DNA of 64,000 nt from Pseudomonadales bacterium (lineage in GTDB: Bacteria > Pseudomonadota > Gammaproteobacteria > Pseudomonadales > Ketobacteraceae): NCBI GenBank assembly GCA_002708905.1, contig PAPM01000025.1, forward strand, positions 124,001-188,000. Reading direction: 5' to 3'. Within the stretch, counting starts at the first letter, position 1, and each line of letters opens with the position of its first letter. Below the pieces are notes generated by a model. That model made no database searches. It had not been told where the DNA came from and saw only the letters and a list, made by a program, of their open reading frames with translations. Of this stretch, positions 36,471-45,441 are shown in pieces. The translations under genes were made by a program, and so were the position numbers.

Positions 36471-37493
36471 TCAAGCCGCCTTCACCTGGTCCTGTTTCAA
36501 CGCCGCCACCGTCAACTGAATCCCCTCCTCCAGCGACACTTTCGGTTTCCAGCCAAAATCCCGCAACGCCTTCTCAATGGAAAAATAGTGATGGGTTACC
36601 ATATAGCGCACCGAGAAGCGGGTAAGACCATTTTCAGCATTGAGCGTCCCGCCTTTTAGTGTATCAATCCCCTCGGCAATGGCCGCCACAGAATAGGCCA
36701 GCCAATAAGGCACTTTTCCAGTAATAGCGGGGTAGCCCAATTGCAACAACACCTTTTCAATAAAATCAAAAAATGCCATGGGCTCGCCGTTGGTAATAAA
36801 ATAGGCCTGCCCACAGACCGGGGAACCCGCCACCAGTTTTTCCTCTGCCATCACCACCGCATCCACCAGATTGGACACGTAGGTGAAATCGGATAACTTG
36901 TCACGATTACCAATGGCCCGCTTCAACTTGCCTTCCTTCGCCTTTTGCAAGATGGCCGGCATAAAGCGGTTATCACCGGCACCGAACACCACATGAGGCC
37001 GTATTGCGCAGCATTGGGTCACCGTGGTGCCGCTGAAAGCAAGGATCTCTTTTTCCGCCTGTATTTTGCTGTCCGCATAGGGCGCCTGGGAAATCGAAGA
37101 ATACGGCAGGGTTTCATCCCCGTTGGCAATATCCTCTCCCTCGTATACTGCACTGGCGGAGCTGATATAAACCAGACGGGGAATGCCATGTACCCGGCAG
37201 GCTTCCATTACATGGAGACTGCCCTTGTAATTCACATCCCAGATAATGGATTCCTGGTTGTGCTTGGTGTGTACGATCGAGGCATTATGCACGATGGTAT
37301 CCATCCCTTCACAGGCATTGATAACCGCCTCCTGATCACAAATATTGATATTCAGGAAAGTCACATCGTCCCGAAACGGCTTGCCACCGAGATCCAGCAC
37401 CGTGACATTATGTCCCGCTTCCACAAAACCGTTCACCAGATTACGGCCGATAAAACCGCAGCCGCCTGTCACCAGAATATTTCGCTTTTCCAT
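36471..37493 (-). CDS. NSDHL/Erg26-like 3beta-hydroxysteroid dehydrogenase (C-4 decarboxylating type)
   Basis: A 340-aa extended short-chain dehydrogenase. It has the NAD motif TGGCGFIG (9-16) and the catalytic Y139-x3-K143 (YADSK). Segments such as SSASAVYEGEDI, AIRPHVVFGAGD, SDFTYVSNLVDAV and HHYFSIEKALRDFGW closely follow eukaryotic NSDHL, which oxidises the 3-hydroxyl and removes the C-4 carboxyl of 4-methyl sterols. Sterol specificity is inferred from this resemblance and from the neighbouring sterol-type genes. It is the last gene of the leftward TetR operon, 29 bp after the desaturase-family gene. Confidence 0.82.
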   Translation of the reverse strand: MEKRNILVTGGCGFIGRNLVNGFVEAGHNVTVLDLGGKPFRDDVTFLNINICDQEAVINACEGMDTIVHNASIVHTKHNQESIIWDVNYKGSLHVMEACRVHGIPRLVYISSASAVYEGEDIANGDETLPYSSISQAPYADSKIQAEKEILAFSGTTVTQCCAIRPHVVFGAGDNRFMPAILQKAKEGKLKRAIGNRDKLSDFTYVSNLVDAVVMAEEKLVAGSPVCGQAYFITNGEPMAFFDFIEKVLLQLGYPAITGKVPYWLAYSVAAIAEGIDTLKGGTLNAENGLTRFSVRYMVTHHYFSIEKALRDFGWKPKVSLEEGIQLTVAALKQDQVKAA

Positions 37494-37522
37494 GGCTGTT
37501 CTCTTTTTGTTATCAGGATACG

Positions 37523-38200
37523 TTATGCATAGGTACCGAACATCTGATCCCAGAAGGGAAAGATGGAGGCATAATTTCGATTCAGGTGCTTGCCGTGGTG
37601 AATATCATGCTTGATCGCCCAGAAGTTGAAGAGCCTGAAGGCCGGGTGAGGCAACACCAGATTGGAGTGCACCAGAATATTGGCCACATGATGAATAAAG
37701 AAAATAATCAGGAACGAAACGGCACTTACCGGACCCACAATGGAAATGGCCAGGCACAGCAAACCCAACCCCGCCAGATTCTCCGCCGGGTGCAGAAAAA
37801 TACTTTCTGCTGACGTAGGGAAGCGCACGTAATGGTGCACACCATGAACATACTTCATCACTTTCGGGTGATGCATGCCGCGATGCAGGAAATAATACAT
37901 AAAGTCATACAGCATCAGGGAGGCCAGCACTTCACCGAAGATCATTACACCGGGCACAGATTCGTTCGCAATCAGGTTGTCACCGAAATAAACGAAGACA
38001 AAGGCAAAGAACGATAACGCCAGCATGGCATTCAGCGCAATATTAACAGCCTTGCGGCCATTGCTGATCCGCTGCCGATCCGGTGTGCGAATACGATATT
38101 GGGCAAAGCGGGGCGAATGAACCGCCCAGGCAAAAAAAGCCATCACCACGCCATCGAACATCAAGATACAACCCAGTGCAATAAAAAACGCCGTCGTCAT
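37523..38200 (-). CDS. Sterol desaturase / fatty-acid hydroxylase family di-iron membrane protein
   Basis: A 225-aa membrane protein with the three histidine boxes of the family: H106-x3-H110-H111, H119-x2-H122-H123, and H198-x2-H201-H202, with four hydrophobic helices around them. The family includes sterol C-4 methyl oxidase, C-5 desaturase and other O2-dependent hydroxylases. Beside an NSDHL-like gene, a C-4 methyl oxidase role is attractive, but sequence alone cannot separate this from other family activities. It is 18 bp after the aldehyde dehydrogenase gene. Confidence 0.85.
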   Translation of the reverse strand: MTTAFFIALGCILMFDGVVMAFFAWAVHSPRFAQYRIRTPDRQRISNGRKAVNIALNAMLALSFFAFVFVYFGDNLIANESVPGVMIFGEVLASLMLYDFMYYFLHRGMHHPKVMKYVHGVHHYVRFPTSAESIFLHPAENLAGLGLLCLAISIVGPVSAVSFLIIFFIHHVANILVHSNLVLPHPAFRLFNFWAIKHDIHHGKHLNRNYASIFPFWDQMFGTYA

Positions 38201-38218
38201 TTGATCCTCCCCCTGTTC

Positions 38219-39832
38219 TTATTTTTTCAGCGCCAGACGCGTCAGCTTCAACAAGCTGAGCAAACGCTGAGTCAGGCTTCTGGAAAATATCAACCGTACG
38301 GTTTCACGCCCTTTGTCGTAATCACCGGGTTTCACCGGAAACAGTTTGGGCGGTACGCCGAAGCCAAAGCGGTCCGCCAACACGGCTTTCTGATTGGTGT
38401 ATGCCCGCAACCCATCGCGGCCATTCATGCGACCAAATCCTGAATACTTCACACCACCAAACGGCAGATCCTGATTCAGGTAACAGAGACCGAAATCATT
38501 AATACAGGTGGCACCCGCCTCCAGTTGTGCGGCGATACGTTCAGCCTGTTCCCGATCGTTGCTCATCACCGTGGAGTGCAAACCAAACTCAGTGGCATTC
38601 GCCAGCTCTATGGCCTCTGTTTCATCCCGCACTTTGAATACCAGCATGACCGGACCAAACACTTCGCTGTAGGCAATCTCCATATCCGGTGTCACATCCA
38701 CCAGAATAGTGGGCGGATAGAACTGCCCATTACCAATCCGTTTGATTTCACCCCCGACAAGGGCACGGGCACCCTGCTTCAATGCAGCGGACACCAGGCG
38801 CTCGATCAACGCCATCTGATGCGGTGAAGTAATCGCACCCACATCCACGGAGCCCTTGCGATCAGGCACGCCTTGGCGCAACCCAACCGCATGCTGCGAC
38901 AACTTCTGCACAAACTGGTCATACACTGTGTCAAACACCAGGATTCGCTCCGAGGCAATACAGTTCTGACCAAGATTGATAAAGGTGCCGCCCAGGGCTG
39001 AGTGCACCGCCCGCTCCATGTCCGCTTCCGGACAGACAATAAAGGGATCCTTGCCACCCAGCTCCATGACCACCGGCGTCAGATGTTCCGCGCTGCCTTC
39101 GATAATGCGGCGACCATTATTCACAGAGCCGATAAACAGAATTTTTTGCACACCACTGCGCACCAATGCCGCACCGGTATCACCATAACCGTTGATAATC
39201 TGCACCAGATCCTTTGAAAAGCCTTCCTTTTCCAACGCCTGATCCGTAATGCGTTGAAAACGACTGCTGGACCAGGCCACCATTTCCGATGCTTTCAGAA
39301 TGACCGCATTACCCGCCATCAACGGCGCCACCAGCGAACTCAGTATATTCTGCAGCGGGTAGTTCCAGGGAATAATGCAGGCCACTACGCCTAACGGGTG
39401 ATACTCGATGCGTCCTTTTTTATGCATCAGAATGCCGGAACGTACAGCTTCCGGCTTCAAGTACTTCTCGCCATATTTCATGGTCCACCTGAGCTTGTTG
39501 CAGATGGGCAGGATTTCCCCCAGCATGGCGTTTTCATAGGTTTTGCCGGAATCCGTTACGATCTCTTCACAAAGCGCGTCCGCATGGGTCAGCACATAAT
39601 CCAGAATATGCCCCAGCACCGCCCGCCGTTGTTTGTACGTACTATGCGCCCAACGTTGCTGAGCAGTTCGGGCCCGCTCCACACACTGGGCAACCTGTTC
39701 TGGCTGCGTCACTGCTACTTGTCCCAGGCTTTCACCTGTGGCCGGATTAACGCAAAGAATGTGATCCGTCGGTTGCTCCGCCCGCTCCGGCGGACGTTCA
39801 TTTTTCTGTGTGATAAGTGCTTCTGCCGTCAT
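38219..39832 (-). CDS. NAD(P)-dependent aldehyde dehydrogenase
   Basis: A 537-aa ALDH. The catalytic Cys291 is in NLGQNCIAS, the general-base Glu257 in VMELGGKDP, and the cofactor Asn in PWNYP. A basic C-terminal tail of about 25 residues may attach to membranes. It could oxidise an aldehyde made by the GMC or di-iron enzymes of the same operon, for example at a sterol methyl group; the substrate is inferred only. Its start is 3 bp after the GMC stop. Confidence 0.93.
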   Translation of the reverse strand: MTAEALITQKNERPPERAEQPTDHILCVNPATGESLGQVAVTQPEQVAQCVERARTAQQRWAHSTYKQRRAVLGHILDYVLTHADALCEEIVTDSGKTYENAMLGEILPICNKLRWTMKYGEKYLKPEAVRSGILMHKKGRIEYHPLGVVACIIPWNYPLQNILSSLVAPLMAGNAVILKASEMVAWSSSRFQRITDQALEKEGFSKDLVQIINGYGDTGAALVRSGVQKILFIGSVNNGRRIIEGSAEHLTPVVMELGGKDPFIVCPEADMERAVHSALGGTFINLGQNCIASERILVFDTVYDQFVQKLSQHAVGLRQGVPDRKGSVDVGAITSPHQMALIERLVSAALKQGARALVGGEIKRIGNGQFYPPTILVDVTPDMEIAYSEVFGPVMLVFKVRDETEAIELANATEFGLHSTVMSNDREQAERIAAQLEAGATCINDFGLCYLNQDLPFGGVKYSGFGRMNGRDGLRAYTNQKAVLADRFGFGVPPKLFPVKPGDYDKGRETVRLIFSRSLTQRLLSLLKLTRLALKK

Positions 39833-39835
39833 AAT

Positions 39836-41533
39836 CTATCCTTCCGCCGATACCGACTTGCTTCCCTTATTGGATGAAGCTTCATGAGATGAAGTCTGCT
39901 GCTTGTTTTTTTGCTTTGATTTTCGTTTTGCTTTTTCTTGTGAACTGGCATCGTTGAAGATGAAATCGACTACGCGCCAGCCGATCATCATGCTGGGCGC
40001 GTTCAGCGCCGACACCGGTATCACCGGCATCACCGACGCATCCGCCACCCTCAGCCCCTCGATGCCTTTCACCCGCAACTGGGTATCCACAGGGCTGTCA
40101 CTGTCTTCCCCCATGGAACAGGTACCGCAAAAGTGGAAGGTGGTCATGGTAGCCCCCTTTATCCATTCGGCTACCTGCTTGGGGTTATCTGTTTTAGTTG
40201 CCTGCACCATGCCCTGATTGCCCCACTGCACCATCTCCGTTTGCGAGGCGATGGTTTTCGCCATTTCCACCCCGGACAACAGGGTTTCCATATCAGCGGG
40301 ATGGTGATAGTAGGCCGGATCAATGATGGCCTGCTCCTTGGGATCAGCTGATGCCAGCTGCACTGAACCACGGGATAATGGCTTACCCAAAATCACCACA
40401 ATGCCGTAGATTCGATCCACATAGTGTTGCAACGGTGGCAGCATAAAGGCCCATTCAATTAACCATCGAATAGCCGCGCGCAACCAGCGTTGACGGTACA
40501 GCAAACCCGGCAGCATCATCAGCGGTAACATGCGCTTCATGGACTGTTTCAACGCCGAAGGAGCAGAGAACAAGACAAAGCAGGTATCCGGATGCTGTTT
40601 GGGTAAATGAGACGCCGGACTCACATGATGGAAGCCGTACAACTGCGGATAGCCGAAATCAATATTGTGTTTTGCGCGATAGAACAAACAAACGTTGGGA
40701 TGATCCTGCAGGTTCTGACCCACACCATCCAATTGCTGCACCACGGGTATGTTGTGTTGCTGCAACTGCCAGTGGGGCCCGATGCCGGACAGCATCAACA
40801 GCTTGGGCGTTTCCAAGGCTCCGGCACACAGTATGATTTCCTGCTTGGCCCGAACGATGCCCACACGGCCGTCACGCTGGTATTGCACCCCTACAGCCCG
40901 CTTATCTTCAAAAAGAATTTTGTGGCAGCAGGCCCGGGTCAAAATGGTGAGGTTTTCCAGCTTGGAATCCCGCAGAAATGCGGCGTAGGAATGGCGCCGA
41001 AAAGCACCCTCATAGTTCATGTCGTTGTAACCAATGGTGGCGTTAAGGTCACCATCGTTTAAGCCGTCTTTGCGTTGAAACCCCAGTTTTTCTGCAGCCT
41101 GAATAAACAAATCCGTAAATCGGCTACCCGCTCTGGGTTTCGGTTTCAAACGTGCTTCCACTTCTCGAAAGGCCGGCTCCACATCCGGCCAATGCCAGCC
41201 TTGGGGCCACTGTTCAAAATCCTGGCGGTCACCACGGGTGTACACCATACCATTCACCGCGCCGCTGCCCCCCATACCCGTACCGGTGCCAACATAAAGG
41301 GGACGATTACCACAGTCCGGTTGCCGTTGGCTCATGCGGTCCCACATTACGCGGTCATTGGCAAAGGCATCCTTGAAACCATCCGCCGACAAGGTTTCCG
41401 GATTCAAATCCGCCGCAGCACCGGCCTCCAGCAGCAACACCCGATGACTGCCTGATTCCGCCAAGCGGGCTGCCGCAATACAACCTGCCGATCCACCTCC
41501 TACTACAATGAAATCGTATGCATCCGTTTCCAT
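39836..41533 (-). CDS. GMC-family FAD oxidoreductase
   Basis: A 565-aa flavoenzyme. It has the FAD motif VVGGGSAG (10-17) with LLLEAG, the GMC signature region (GTGMGGSGAVNGMVYTRG) and the C-terminal catalytic zone (FHFCGTCSMG, DASVMPVIPVSALNAP). GMC enzymes oxidise primary or secondary alcohols, including choline, polyethylene glycol and sterols. The last 25 residues are Lys/Ser-rich and probably disordered. It lies directly after the TetR gene (1 bp between). Confidence 0.92.
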   Translation of the reverse strand: METDAYDFIVVGGGSAGCIAAARLAESGSHRVLLLEAGAAADLNPETLSADGFKDAFANDRVMWDRMSQRQPDCGNRPLYVGTGTGMGGSGAVNGMVYTRGDRQDFEQWPQGWHWPDVEPAFREVEARLKPKPRAGSRFTDLFIQAAEKLGFQRKDGLNDGDLNATIGYNDMNYEGAFRRHSYAAFLRDSKLENLTILTRACCHKILFEDKRAVGVQYQRDGRVGIVRAKQEIILCAGALETPKLLMLSGIGPHWQLQQHNIPVVQQLDGVGQNLQDHPNVCLFYRAKHNIDFGYPQLYGFHHVSPASHLPKQHPDTCFVLFSAPSALKQSMKRMLPLMMLPGLLYRQRWLRAAIRWLIEWAFMLPPLQHYVDRIYGIVVILGKPLSRGSVQLASADPKEQAIIDPAYYHHPADMETLLSGVEMAKTIASQTEMVQWGNQGMVQATKTDNPKQVAEWIKGATMTTFHFCGTCSMGEDSDSPVDTQLRVKGIEGLRVADASVMPVIPVSALNAPSMMIGWRVVDFIFNDASSQEKAKRKSKQKNKQQTSSHEASSNKGSKSVSAEG

Positions 41534-41534
41534 A

Positions 41535-42146
41535 TTATCCTTTCACCAGTGTTACCACCTCGGCGGCGGAGGGATTCAAACCCAATGCGGGCAACAACCG
41601 TCGGCAGAGAAATTCGCGCATCTCTTTGTCGCTGCGTTTCTTTTCACTCTTCAGCGTCAGTAAGGACAACACAAACCGGGTCGTCACTTCGACGATTTCG
41701 TCCAGCTCATCCCGCTCCACTTCCAGCCCCCTGAAAATAAGTCTGAAAATGGAACGACGAATTTCATTACCTTCTTCCACACGCAACGCATGTTCGTTCA
41801 TGATGTCAGCCAGCCCGGCATCGGCCATCAATTCCAGATAAGGCTCGTTGGGCAACCGTTTCAGTGCATACATCACGGCTTCAATGGTTCTGGCTTCCGG
41901 AGATTCATAGCTTTCGATATGTTTTAACAGTCGCTGCGCAAAGCCATAGGCAGACTGCAACATGGCAAACTGCACTACCTCATCCCGGTTACTGAAATAG
42001 CTGTATACCGTGGGCCGGGTGACACCGGCCTCTTTGGCAATATCATTCAGTGTCACCTTGGCAATACCCCATTTCTTAACGCAACGTACCGTTGCATCCA
42101 CAATGCGTTGCTGGGTATCCGGGTTGGTGTTTTTTGCTGAATTCAT
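41535..42146 (-). CDS. TetR-family regulator of the sterol cluster
   Basis: A 203-aa regulator. The HTH spans about residues 12-60 (WGIAKVTLNDIAKEAGVTR...TVYSYFSNRDEV), with a helical effector domain behind it. It is the first gene of the leftward operon and lies between the two cluster halves. Two nearly identical 29-bp dyads (42206-42234 and 43038-43066) lie upstream of this gene and of the CYP51 gene; they are probably its operators, so it would control both operons and itself. The ligand may be a sterol. Confidence 0.88.
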   Translation of the reverse strand: MNSAKNTNPDTQQRIVDATVRCVKKWGIAKVTLNDIAKEAGVTRPTVYSYFSNRDEVVQFAMLQSAYGFAQRLLKHIESYESPEARTIEAVMYALKRLPNEPYLELMADAGLADIMNEHALRVEEGNEIRRSIFRLIFRGLEVERDELDEIVEVTTRFVLSLLTLKSEKKRSDKEMREFLCRRLLPALGLNPSAAEVVTLVKG

Positions 42147-42205
42147 AATGCATTCCTACTACTGCTTCGAAAGACGAATGGCGACAATAATTCGGAGTCT
42201 TACAT

Positions 42206-42234
42206 ACTTTACATATATACACAATATGTAAAGT
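42206..42234. promoter_or_regulatory. Probable TetR operator, copy 1
   Basis: ACTTTACATAT-N7-ATATGTAAAGT has perfect 11-bp arms, 60 bp before the TetR start. The same sequence with a few changes recurs upstream of CYP51. Confidence 0.8.
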
Positions 42235-42426
42235 CGTTAGATCAGACTTTCAATTTCTTTTTTCTACCGGGGAACCGACCTAACTGCCCGGATAAAATAA
42301 GACGAAAAAGTATAGAATCTTCACATAAGATGGATATAATCGCCTGCCCTGATTGGCAGCCCTGAGTTTTAGCCTGTCGTTTGCCATTCTGCATTGACCC
42401 ACTTATATCCACGATTGGAGCCCAGC

Positions 42427-42882
42427 ATGGAGCCATCACCGAACCAAACAATCCAGCCACCCACACGCCTGGCATTGATTCCCGCCCCCATTCGGGAAAT
42501 TTCCCTTAATGGTCACAGCGGCTACCACCTGGTGAACGACTGGATCTCACTGCATGTAGACGAAATTGCCAACAACCGTACCCCAGCTAACCGCAGCGGC
42601 AGTCTGTCTCTGGAGCTCTGGGCACTGCCCACACCCTACCAGGGTGGCGCTTTTTTTGGCGGTCACCTGATTGCCGGCTGTTCCCTTGAACCACTGTATG
42701 GAGAGAACTGTTATCGCAATGTGACCCATCAGCAGCTGGCACAAACACCACCGCCCGGTATTTGGTATCTGTCCCTTATGATCCGTGAGTGGGATATGGC
42801 GCAATATGTAACCCGCGATCAGATGTCCTTCCCGCAACCCATCCGCGCGGACAGTATTACGGCGCTGAACCTGGCGGGCTAA
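42427..42882 (+). CDS. Hypothetical protein, first gene of the rightward sterol-cluster operon
   Basis: A 151-aa protein that I do not recognise. It is soluble-looking, with no signal peptide or membrane helix, and has a beta-rich composition (SGYHLVNDWISLHVDEIANNR..., SGSLSLELWALP, GIWYLSLMIREWD). The start at 42427 has GGAG 9 nt upstream; an ATG at 42394 is less likely. No catalytic motif is apparent. Its place between two TetR-operator copies suggests it is coregulated with the sterol genes. Confidence 0.65.
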   Translation: MEPSPNQTIQPPTRLALIPAPIREISLNGHSGYHLVNDWISLHVDEIANNRTPANRSGSLSLELWALPTPYQGGAFFGGHLIAGCSLEPLYGENCYRNVTHQQLAQTPPPGIWYLSLMIREWDMAQYVTRDQMSFPQPIRADSITALNLAG

Positions 42883-42906
42883 CACTTCCCAAGAACAGCT
42901 TTGTAA

Positions 42907-42999
42907 CCCCGGCCCAAGGGCCGGGGCTATCCCCCGCACATCTTCTTGTCACTCCCAGCCTCACCTCTCCGCCTCTCCATTGACTGCCTCTCCATTGAC
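42907..42999. repeat. GC-rich hairpin and a 15-bp tandem repeat after the hypothetical gene
   Basis: CCCCGGCC-CAAG-GGCCGGGG (42907-42926) forms a strong stem without a T-run. GCCTCTCCATTGAC then occurs twice in tandem with a 15-bp period (42971-42984 and 42986-42999). The hairpin may attenuate transcription before CYP51. Confidence 0.55.
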
Positions 43000-43037
43000 C
43001 CACTCACATCCGTCAACCGACTCAGTTATTTTTTCTC

Positions 43038-43066
43038 ACTTTACATATATACATCAAATGTAAAGT
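43038..43066. promoter_or_regulatory. Probable TetR operator, copy 2, upstream of CYP51
   Basis: ACTTTACAT-N11-ATGTAAAGT has 9-bp arms and matches copy 1 at nearly every position, including the flanking TCGTT. It is about 74 bp before the preferred CYP51 start. Confidence 0.8.
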
Positions 43067-43139
43067 CGTTTAGCATCAAATGACGCTGGGAGCAGCGCAG
43101 TACCCAAAAAACAAGAAAGACAGCGAAGAGGTATTGCCT

Positions 43140-44801
43140 ATGGCTGACGTAGAAGCCTTGAACAACAATCACTTAGCGGGGAAGGAACCCCCTGCACTCA
43201 AGGGGGGCCTGCCTCTGCTGGGGCACATGATTCCCTTTGCCCGCAATCCCTTTCTGTTCATGAAGCGGGTTTCCGATGAGCTTGGTGAAATCGCGCAATT
43301 CAAAATTTTCAACCAGCGCATGGTCCTCCTGACCGGTGACGAAGCCAGCACATTGTTTTACCGCTCCAGCGACGAGCAACTGGATCAGTCGGCGGCCTAC
43401 AAACTGATGACACCCATTTTCGGCGAAGGCATCGTGTTCGACGCCCCCATCGACCGTAAAAACCAGCAACTGCGGATGTTGATGCCGGCTTTGCGCGGTG
43501 AAGCCATGCGCAACCACGCCGACAAGATTCTTATCGAAATTGAAGACCTGTCCCGCCAGTGGGGTGACGCAGGGGAAGTGGATCTGGTGGCGGCCATGAA
43601 ACTGCTCACCATCAACACCGCCAGTCATTGCCTGCTGGGCAGGGAGTTTCGCTATGAGCTGACCGACGAATTTGCCGCCATCTATCACGACCTGGAAAAA
43701 GGCGTGAATGCGCTGGCGTACAGTTTTCCCAACCTGCCTTTGCCCTCATTCCGCAAACGGGACAGGGCAAGAATGCGCCTGCATGAACTGGTGCGTGACA
43801 TTGTAAAAAAACGGGAGCGGCAATCTGAAAAACCCACCGACATGTTCCAGATGCTGATTGACACCCGCTACGACGACGGCAGTGAACTGAATACGGACGA
43901 AATCACCGGCATCCTGGTGGCGGCCATTTTCGCCGGGCACCACACCAGCTCCGGTACTGCGGCCTGGGTTTTACTGGAATTACTGAAGCACCCCCAAATA
44001 CTACGGGACGTTCGCCAGGAGCTGGATGAATTGTTTGGTGCCGATGATGAGGTCACTTTCCAAAGCCTGCGCGAAATACCCAAACTGGAAAACACACTGA
44101 AAGAAGTGCTGCGCCTGCACCCTCCGCTGATCGTTTTAATGCGCCAGGTGGCGGAGGATCTCCAGTTCAAGAATTACACCATACACAAGGGCGATATGGT
44201 CTGGGCCAGTCCACCGGTGACCCACCGCATGCAACACCTGTTCGATAATCCAGAGGTGTTTGATCCCGACCGCTATGAACAGCCCCGCAGCCAGGATAAA
44301 AACCTGATGGCCTACCAACCCTTTGGTGGCGGCAAACACAAATGTTCGGGCAATGCTTTTGCCATGTTCCAGATCAAAGCCATCTTTGCCGTACTGCTGC
44401 GACGTTATGATTTTGAGTTGGTGGACCCACCCCAAACCTATGTGGATGACTATGGGGAAATGATTGTTCAACCCAGATCACCTTGTCGCATCCGTTACCG
44501 ATTACGTGACACATCGCACCTAAAACCCACAGCATCCTCTGCAGCTAAGCCACAAAGCAGCGGCTGCCCTCTTCATCAGCCAACAGCAAGCGACAATGAA
44601 CCTCGCTTCAGAATTGTTGTAGACCGCCAGCTATGCCAGGGTCACGCCATGTGCATGGGGGAAGCGCCCGAACTGTTCCAGGTGGACAGTAGCGGCACCC
44701 TCCACCTGACAGACGAACATCCACTTAACCAGCATTTGGAAAAAGCCAAACGGGCCGCCGGACACTGCCCCAATCAGGCGCTCCGTATCGAAACTCAATA
44801 A
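43140..44801 (+). CDS. CYP51-like sterol 14alpha-demethylase fused to a [3Fe-4S] ferredoxin
   Basis: A 553-aa fusion. The P450 part carries CYP51 hallmarks: the B'-C segment AYKLMTPIFGEGIVFD (about 86-101), the I-helix GHHTS (266-270), EVLR (E322/R325) and the haem loop FGGGKHKCSG (Cys402). A linker of about 60 residues leads to a ferredoxin with Cys499-x5-Cys505 and Cys543-Pro, the P450-type [3Fe-4S] pattern. The same architecture is known in Methylococcus capsulatus, which makes sterols. CYP51 removes the 14alpha-methyl of lanosterol-type or obtusifoliol-type sterols. GAAGAGG precedes the ATG at 43140; an ATG at 43080 lacks an SD. Confidence 0.9.
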   Translation: MADVEALNNNHLAGKEPPALKGGLPLLGHMIPFARNPFLFMKRVSDELGEIAQFKIFNQRMVLLTGDEASTLFYRSSDEQLDQSAAYKLMTPIFGEGIVFDAPIDRKNQQLRMLMPALRGEAMRNHADKILIEIEDLSRQWGDAGEVDLVAAMKLLTINTASHCLLGREFRYELTDEFAAIYHDLEKGVNALAYSFPNLPLPSFRKRDRARMRLHELVRDIVKKRERQSEKPTDMFQMLIDTRYDDGSELNTDEITGILVAAIFAGHHTSSGTAAWVLLELLKHPQILRDVRQELDELFGADDEVTFQSLREIPKLENTLKEVLRLHPPLIVLMRQVAEDLQFKNYTIHKGDMVWASPPVTHRMQHLFDNPEVFDPDRYEQPRSQDKNLMAYQPFGGGKHKCSGNAFAMFQIKAIFAVLLRRYDFELVDPPQTYVDDYGEMIVQPRSPCRIRYRLRDTSHLKPTASSAAKPQSSGCPLHQPTASDNEPRFRIVVDRQLCQGHAMCMGEAPELFQVDSSGTLHLTDEHPLNQHLEKAKRAAGHCPNQALRIETQ

Positions 44802-44813
44802 AGGAATCACATC

Positions 44814-45437
44814 ATGACCGCACAGGAAACCAATATACCCGTCTGCACCCGCCAGGAACTGGAAGAAATGGTAGAACGCTGGCTGCAGGCCAATCGGGAT
44901 GCCGAAAAAGAGGGCAACTGGACCAAATATCTCGGCCCCATGTACACCGAAGACGCTGTGTATGGCTGGAACATCGGCCCCAATGAAGAGTTCGTTGCCC
45001 ATGGCCGCAAGGAAATCTGCGACATCGCCCTGGGCTATCAAATGAAGGGCTTTGAAGAATGGCAGTATCCCTATCACGACATCATCATTGATGAGAAACG
45101 GGGTACCGTTATCGGCTTTTGGAAACAACGTGCCCCATTCAAACGCCCTGACGGAAGCTATTATGAGATCGCCGGCATTGGCGGTTCCTGGTTTGAGTAC
45201 GCCGGCAATTTCCAGTGGAAATGGCAGCGGGACTTTTTCGATTTGGGCAATGCCAAAGCGTTGTTCTTCGAACTGGCCGGTGCCGGTCTGCTGGAACCCG
45301 TGGTAAAGGAAAAAATCCATCGCCAGGCAAAAGGGGAATTGCTGCCCGGCCACCGCAAACTGCGCCCGGATTTATCCAGCTGGGAAAAAGTTCGCAACTT
45401 CCTCGCCATGGTAAAAATCGCAATCACAGGGAAATAA
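44814..45437 (+). CDS. NTF2/SnoaL-like protein
   Basis: A 207-aa protein with an NTF2-like core (about 12-135): an N-terminal helix (ELEEMVERWLQANRDAEKEGNW), the turn YTEDAVYGWNIGP, and beta strands (KRGTVIGFWKQRAPF, IAGIGGSWFEYAG). The fold includes ketosteroid isomerase and small-molecule cyclases or binders. A C-terminal extension of about 60 residues is extra. AAGGAA precedes the start, 12 bp after the CYP51 stop, and the CPI gene follows in 4 bp, so it is in the same operon. A sterol-binding or isomerase role is possible but unproven. Confidence 0.75.
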   Translation: MTAQETNIPVCTRQELEEMVERWLQANRDAEKEGNWTKYLGPMYTEDAVYGWNIGPNEEFVAHGRKEICDIALGYQMKGFEEWQYPYHDIIIDEKRGTVIGFWKQRAPFKRPDGSYYEIAGIGGSWFEYAGNFQWKWQRDFFDLGNAKALFFELAGAGLLEPVVKEKIHRQAKGELLPGHRKLRPDLSSWEKVRNFLAMVKIAITGK

Positions 45438-45441
45438 TCAT

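Noticed and set aside
42907-42926. GC-rich hairpin as a full intrinsic terminator
   Set aside because: No T-run follows on either strand, so it was listed only as a structured repeat.
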